Shown here: one piece after another, positions 58,563-64,000 of the stretch
Position numbering within the stretch: the stretch's first letter is position 1
How the letters are laid out: every line of letters starts with the position of its first letter
Assembly (NCBI GenBank): GCA_002749535.1
Contig: MZZL01000411.1
Span: 1 to 64,000 of the forward strand
Direction of reading: 5' to 3'
Source of the DNA: Apophysomyces variabilis
Lineage: Eukaryota; Mucoromycota; Mucoromycetes; Mucorales; Mucoraceae
DNA: 64,000 bases
Translations under genes and position numbers: made by a program
Notes under the pieces: model-generated
What the model saw: only the letters and a program-made list of their open reading frames with translations
What the model was told of the DNA's origin: nothing
The model's database searches: none

Positions 58563-61361
58563 ATGCGTCGAAGAAAAGCCTCATTACGCGACGAAAGCTG
58601 TCATCGTCATGTCAGCTCCACTGGCGAATCTCTGCGCAACGTGTCCAGTTCCGCCATGAGCCACGGCTCTCGTTTACGACAGCTAGAACAGCCGGAGGAC
58701 ATTATGGCTGACTGTCTGTTGTTCAAGGAAGATGTACCATTCTGGAAAAGAAAGCGCTTTCATTTCATTGTCGGCTTGTCGATCGGCCTTTTGATTGCCT
58801 TTGGCGCATCAAGAACACCAGTTGCTCAAAATCGTTTCAATGACTTGCAGACCTATCTTGCCCTTCAGTTAGCCGATATAGACATTGGTCGCATGATGCC
58901 AGCAACGGACATTGTTGATGAATTATTTGGAAATGTTACTAGCTATTTCACAACATCTCCGTCTAATGAGATACCCTTTATGCCCGCTCTCTCCGCCAGG
59001 TAAGTACAACCAATTGAAATGTATTCACCGTTCCTCGGTGCTGACATTAAACATTTTCCACTCAAAAGAGAAGAGATGGGCCTAAAACCATATTTTCCTG
59101 TCATATTATTGCCCGGTATTGTCTCCTCAGGTCTTGAAAGTTGGGGCACCTCTGATAAGTCTAGGAAGTATTTTAGGAAACGGCTTTGGGGAACAACAAG
59201 TAAGCAATTGTTGATAAACTATGATTGAGAGCTCGTTTCTGATGATAACATGCTTGGTATAGCCATGTTTCGTGCCGTCCTCCTTGACAAGGAGAGCTGG
59301 ATACAACATGTACGATTAGACCCTTTGACAGGATTAGATCCGCCCGGAATGAAAGTGAGGGCTGCCCAAGGTATGTATGATAAGGACACAGATTCACCAA
59401 ACGTGCTAAATTCGTTATAGGTCTTGATGCTGCCGATTACTTTATTACAGGGTAACAGAACGGTATATTTCATGTATTGTACGTGCGTAACGCGTATTTT
59501 CAGATACTGGGTCTGGGCAAAGGTTATAGAGAACCTTGCAGCAATCGGATACGATAACAATAATATGTATCTCGCAAGTTATGATTGGCGATTACCATTC
59601 CATAACCTGGAAGTGCGAGATAAATACTTTACTAAACTCAAAAGTCTTATCGAAACGCTAAAGTTGTCTGAAGGTCGCAAGTGCGTGGTTGTGGCGCATT
59701 CTATGGGTATGCTACTCCAAATTAAACTTTATTTGGTGTTTCATGTGATTATCTTGGCGTCTGATCAAACTTGCAGGCTCAGTTCTCTTACCATATTTTC
59801 TGAAATGGGCAGAAAGCCCACTTGGTGGGAATGGAGGACCAGATTGGACAGAGAATCATATTGAATCGTTTGTGAATATCGGAGGGCCGCTACTTGGCGT
59901 AGCCAAAGCTTTTCCATCCCTAATATCAGGTAAGAGTAAGAATGTCTGGGCGTTATCCTATTGTTTACCTTATGTTTATCATGCTTTTAGGTGAAGCTCG
60001 TGACACTGTTTCGTTGGGTAGTTTTGCTGGCTATCTGTTGGAGAAGTTCTTCTCACGACGAGAGCGCGCTGGAATAATGAGAACATGGCTTGGTGGATCG
60101 TAAGTTCTCTCTTATCAAACAAGAAAAAGATCCCCTTATAAAGAATAATCAGATCCATGTTGCCAAAAGGTGGTAATTTGATATGGGGAACGGAAGATAG
60201 GGCTCCTGACGACGAAAAGTATACAAAGGATCATTCACATGGAAATATCATTACGTTTGTTAATCAGCCTACACCAGCATCCCCTTACTCTAACTTCCAA
60301 AGCAGCCGGCATGGTAGTGCAGATGATATAATTCGCAATTATACAGTTGATTCCGCTTATGATCTTCTTCGGCGAAGCACATCCAAAGAATTCATGTCTT
60401 TACTCTCACGTAGTTATTCATTCGGTATTTCAGTATCGGAAAAGGAGCTAAAGGAGAACGACAATGATCACACAAAGTGGTCAAATCCACTAGAATCTAG
60501 GCTACCCATTGGTGAGCATTGCAGTCGGTGTAATCGGTAATTAACCAATATCATGCAGCTCCAAGCATGAAAATCTATTGTCTGTATGGCGTTGGCGTAA
60601 ATACCGAGCGCAGTTATTTCTACGATAAGGCTCCAAACTCGATAGATACGTACTGCGATTCAGACAGTCAAACAAGGTGTCATTTTCCCCAAGAACTGCG
60701 CAATGCAACAGATAGAGAAAGCGAAGCTTTCATAGAAGGAGTCGTAGACAAAGCTGCAGAAATGGTCAGAAATGCATCTTCTGATTCATTGCATGATAAG
60801 GTCCATCCACCCACTTTGGTAAATACAACGCTTAAAACATGTATACGCTCTGGTAGAAAGCCTTGACGATCAATATGCATAGTATATCGACGGTACATTC
60901 CATGACCCAATACGTGGGGTTGAAACAGGTGTACGATTTTCTGACGGGTAACCATATATAGCATTGGTTTATAGATGCTTATAGTACTGTAATAGCGATG
61001 GTACCGTCCCCTTAATATCAGCTGGGTTCATGTGCACGCCTTCAGGAGGTTGGACTAAACACTGGAAACTATATAATCCCGGTAGAAGTCCAGTTGTATT
61101 GAAAGAATATCAGCATGAACAGCCAGAAAGCAAGCTAAATGTGCGGGGCGGCAACAAGGCGAGCGATCATATTGACATCTTAGGAAACTGGGAAATGACG
61201 GTATGTGCTGCCTCATTATTTGCTTTCTTGGATTATATTGACATGATCTACAGATGGACTTATTGCAGATCGTGTCTGGGAGAGGTCATAATGTAACACA
61301 GCGTATCTTGTCAAACATTGAAACATATACGCAGAAGATTGATCTACGAAATGAGAAGTAA
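58563..61361 (+). CDS. LRO1: phospholipid:diacylglycerol acyltransferase (PDAT)
   Basis: Transfers an acyl chain from phospholipid to diacylglycerol to form triacylglycerol, in the ER. Twelve exons: 58563-58999, 59069-59199, 59263-59370, 59421-59451, 59504-59706, 59777-59929, 59991-60099, 60153-60511, 60559-60818, 60883-60947, 60996-61200, 61254-61361; 722 aa (yeast Lro1 661). A basic cytosolic N-terminus and one TM (HFIVGLSIGLLIAFGAS) are followed by an LCAT-like luminal domain. LLPGIVSSGLESW is the lid region, DPPGMKVRAAQGLDAADYF and SYDWRLPFHNLE follow, VVVAHSMGG holds the nucleophile Ser (split by an intron), FSDGDGTVPLIS the Asp, and SDHIDILGN the His region. All twelve exons stay in frame. 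Secure. Confidence 0.94.
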
Positions 61362-61619
61362 ATTACACTCTTTTTCAACACCAAAGCCGCCACCGACTTG
61401 AAATTTTTCAGTTTGACGAATGAGTGAAGTCAGGATAATACCTCAGGCATGGTGACGCGGCCAATTTCTGTCACTGTAAAGAAATTATGATGTATTATCT
61501 GTGTCGTATAAAAACTAACTGATATCCTACCGATCAGTGCCGCTGCTACAATTGACGTATGTGTCTGCATGAAAGAAACACAACGATGGGAATTACAGTA
61601 TGAAAAGAATTCTTAAAGC

Positions 61620-62493
61620 ATTTTTTAAATAAGAGCAGGAACAGTGGGTCGCGCCCCCATCTCTCAATAATAAACATAAAGAAGTCATTTTGGACTGTTG
61701 ATGAAAATCCATCCATTGTCTTAGAACGGATGATGGGAAGATTACATCAAGCATATGAAGGACTTAAAAACTTTCCAAAACAAGACTTTGTCGATTTATG
61801 AAGAACGAATGCAACTAGTCATCGAAAGAAGCTCGGTTTCAGCCTATAGACAGAAATAGTGAACCCAAGATCCAAGAGCGCCATGAGTGGGTGAACATAT
61901 GGGACTTGACTAATATTGATTTTAGAAAAACTACGTCTTTCTCGATGAGTCTGCTTTTTCATATCAATATGAAACGTAGTGTAGCGTGGTCTACAAAGAG
62001 GTTCTTCTGCAGTTATTACCGTGCCAAAAACGAGAGCAAAACCAGCCACTCTCCTCGGCACAATCTCGGCGTTTGGCATAATTAAATGCAGTCTGAGGCT
62101 TCCACAGTTACCGTCCAAGAAAAGAAAGCGTGCTGGTTAAACTTGAAACTGTAAGTAAGGGAACTGTAACTGGAGACTATCAGTTTTCTCAAGGTTACAT
62201 TGGACGAGATGGGCAAGTATGAGCAAATGAAGGGTTATTATTTGTTTCATGAATAGTGCTCCTATTCATAAGACTGCAGAAATCGCTAAATATATTAAAT
62301 CTCGGGGATATTGACGTGCCTATCATCCATCATACTCACCTGAACTCAATCCTATTGAACAGTTTTGCTCGGTAGTTAAGAGCAAAGTTAAGCGTAATAA
62401 ATTCTTAGCAAATGGAACTTTAGCGACACGAGTCATTAAAGCATCGAGTAGCTTAAGGTTAAATAATTTTGAAGGTTTAGCTTCGTTCTTATA
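61620..62493 (+). pseudogene. decayed Tc1/IS630-type transposase, second family
   Basis: + strand pieces in shifting frames read as one transposase: VDENPSIVLERMMGRLHQAYEGLK (in two frames, about 61690-61770), FLDESAFHINMKRS (about 61930-61980, first Asp kept), TVPKTRAKPATLLGTISAFG (about 62015-62075), FMNSAPIHKTAEIAKYI (about 62250-62297) and PSYSPELNPIEQF (about 62325-62365, Glu kept). In the second motif the catalytic Asp is Asn (MNSAPIH for the usual MDNAPIH), so it was catalytically dead apart from its stops. It differs clearly from the element at 51-52.5 kb. Terminal repeats were not found. Confidence 0.7.
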
Positions 62494-62896
62494 GACGGTT
62501 ATTCAGCTGTCGTAACAGAGAGTAACTGGAAGACTGCTAGCCAAGCACAGAATATTCGTCGATTGGTAAAGGAAAAAAGAAAAGAAAAGCGAAATCATTT
62601 ACTCTGAAGACGACTTTCGATTCGTCATCACACGTAAAGTTTTCTGAGCGAAAGCGAGTTCCCAATTTTGTCAACTTGTGACCTCAATTCAAGTCGGTGG
62701 ACACTTTTGATTTTGGAAAAGGAGTGCAAGTTGTTCTTATTTTGCTTAATAGCTGTTGTATAAACCGAGTTAATGTGCGTTACGTCACACAATAACTGAG
62801 TATTTTTCAAGCGCAATCCCTTTTTTTCTTTTTTGAATCTCTTCTTTCACTTGTTTTACTTTAGTGTGCATAAATTCGTGCTTATTGTTTCGCAGC
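62494..62896. other. short upstream region of the kinesin gene
   Basis: About 400 bp, AT-rich with T-runs at 62820-62835. An AG (TTTCGCAG) just before the kinesin ATG suggests a possible 5' UTR intron. Nothing else seen. Confidence 0.5.
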
Positions 62897-64000
62897 ATGA
62901 CAAAACGGCATTCTGTGTCAGAAAAGAACATAGAAGAACTAGGCATAACAGCTGCCTCTCATATCATCAGGCCAATGACACCTCCGGCAACACCACTCCC
63001 TCCTTCACCCGACAGTTTTTCGATTTTAACACCATCCCCCAGCAGTTCGGGGGCTTCTTCATCTATAGCACCTCTACGCCAATCACATTCACGATCCAAC
63101 TCAATTCACGAAAATGTTCATGTTATGATCCGCTGTCGTCCTCCTACCCTGAAAGAACAGGAGCTGGATGAAGAGTTAACTTGGATCATGAGACCCGAGA
63201 ACGGCACCGTTGAGTTGGCCCAACAAAACACAGCAAATCCTAAAGTATTTCAATTTGGTAGAGATTCAATGGACTAGGGGATGTTCGTGCTTGAGCTGAA
63301 TCAGCCATTTTTTAGATTCCGTCGCCTTCGGTGTTCGTAATTCAGCGGTGTATAACGCTGGCGTTCGCGACCTTGTCAGGTAAAAATAAACATTTGTATA
63401 CATATAGAGGGCAGACGAGAGAATTTAACTGACTTTTCCAGATCTACAATGGCTGGTTACAATGGTAAATCTTAGGGGCCCTTTGTTCTTGCCTCAGCTC
63501 ATTTTACAAATGGAATGTTTCAAATAGGCACCGTTTTTGCCTATGGCCAGACTGCAAGTGGTAAAACCCACGTAAGAAATCGAAATGTTAAAGCCTTGTA
63601 CAATTTACTCACGCTTGTTTTTGTAGACAATGGTAAATGACTACATTGCATGATGCAGTACAAACGCTTACTAAAATTCCGCTGCTGTCGGGTTATTTAT
63701 GTAGATGGGTAAGTCAACGTTTCAATAGCTGTGTTGTCTAGGTTGTACAATATGAGTCTCATGGTCACAACACAGGAACTAGTGAAGAGCCAGGTGTCAT
63801 TCCGCAAGCAGTAACGGAAGTATTTGCTTACATTGAAGAAGTAAATGTGACATTAAAAAAAGCTATTGTACTGATTGTTTATCACAGGATCCGGAGCGAG
63901 AGTTCATGTTACGGGTTTCATATTTGGAGATATACAACGAACAAATCCGAGATTTATTGGCGTCGGAGAATAAGCGACTGGAGATCTGCGAGGATAAAAA
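62897..64000 (+). CDS. kinesin motor protein, N-terminal part (runs off the right edge)
   Basis: Microtubule motor; the motor domain is at the N-terminus. Exons: 62897-63257, 63316-63379, 63442-63464, 63528-63571, 63627-63632 (6 nt), 63705-63708 (4 nt), 63776-63840, 63888-64000 (partial); at least 226 aa. A Ser/Pro-rich N-terminal extension (about 80 residues) precedes VHVMIRCRPP. The sequence then reads [41 protein letters not shown] (P-loop), EEPGVIPQAV and LEIYNEQIRDLL. It resembles the CENP-E/kinesin-7 type by the N-terminal extension and VRDLV segment, but the family cannot be fixed without the rest. The two microexons are needed to keep the frame and to write GKTHTMMGT. Confidence 0.9.

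Noticed and set aside
1..64000. CRISPR arrays, prokaryotic operons, rRNA or tRNA genes
   Set aside because: No spaced direct repeats, Shine-Dalgarno-led gene strings, rRNA-like conserved blocks or cloverleaf with an intact TTCRA loop were recognised by eye. A tRNAscan run would be decisive for tRNAs.

Overview
The window is nuclear DNA of a filamentous fungus, most likely an early-diverging Mucoromycota (Mucorales-like) species. The evidence is many short GT-AG introns (mostly about 45-60 bp, a few over 100), a GPI-anchored GH72 glucanosyltransferase, a fungal SREBP with a long C-terminal domain, an RNA-dependent RNA polymerase, and decayed transposons of types I associate with Mucoromycota. 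The genus cannot be fixed from sequence alone. Exon boundaries were built by hand from open frames, splice signals and family motifs. For every multi-exon gene given exon coordinates below, the exon lengths sum to a multiple of three.

Layout: 1-4.4 kb is repeat-like (an edge-truncated coiled-coil ORF and a decayed DDE transposase). 6.4-30.7 kb is a gene-rich block: PRO1 (-), a Gcn4/AP-1-type site array, a GAS1-like gene (+), a KIN4-like kinase (+), SREBP (-), a TRP/Flc-like membrane protein (+), PIF1 helicase (-) and RNA-dependent RNA polymerase with an N-terminal RRM (-). 31.5-32 kb is a cytochrome P450 relic, followed by SMU1 (+) and an MFS transporter (-). 36.6-40.7 kb holds a small hypothetical gene, a decayed Fanzor (eukaryotic TnpB-like) ORF and a 284-bp MITE. 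41-50.6 kb carries a CLASRP/SWAP-type splicing protein (-), an ABHD10-like hydrolase (-), a small two-TM protein (+), a DMT transporter (+) and ribosomal protein uS8 (-). 51-52.5 kb is an IS630/Tc1-type element with terminal inverted repeats. 53.6-61.4 kb holds the DHHC acyltransferase SWF1, mitoribosomal uL1m and uL5m, and PDAT/LRO1, all (+). 61.6-62.5 kb is a second Tc1-type relic, and 62.9 kb to the edge is the start of a kinesin.

Functional threads: lipid and sterol biology (SREBP, PDAT, SWF1 palmitoylation), RNA processing (SMU1, CLASRP), RNA silencing (RdRP), and cell wall and cell cycle (GAS1-like, KIN4-like, kinesin). These are ordinary eukaryotic neighbours, not an operon. The most unusual signals are the RRM-RdRP joined across a GT-AG interval of only 20 nt, consecutive 6-nt and 4-nt microexons in the kinesin P-loop region, a first exon consisting only of ATG in SWF1, the Fanzor relic that keeps its whole RuvC triad and zinc ribbon despite several frameshifts, and the four-fold 8-bp TGAGTCA array.
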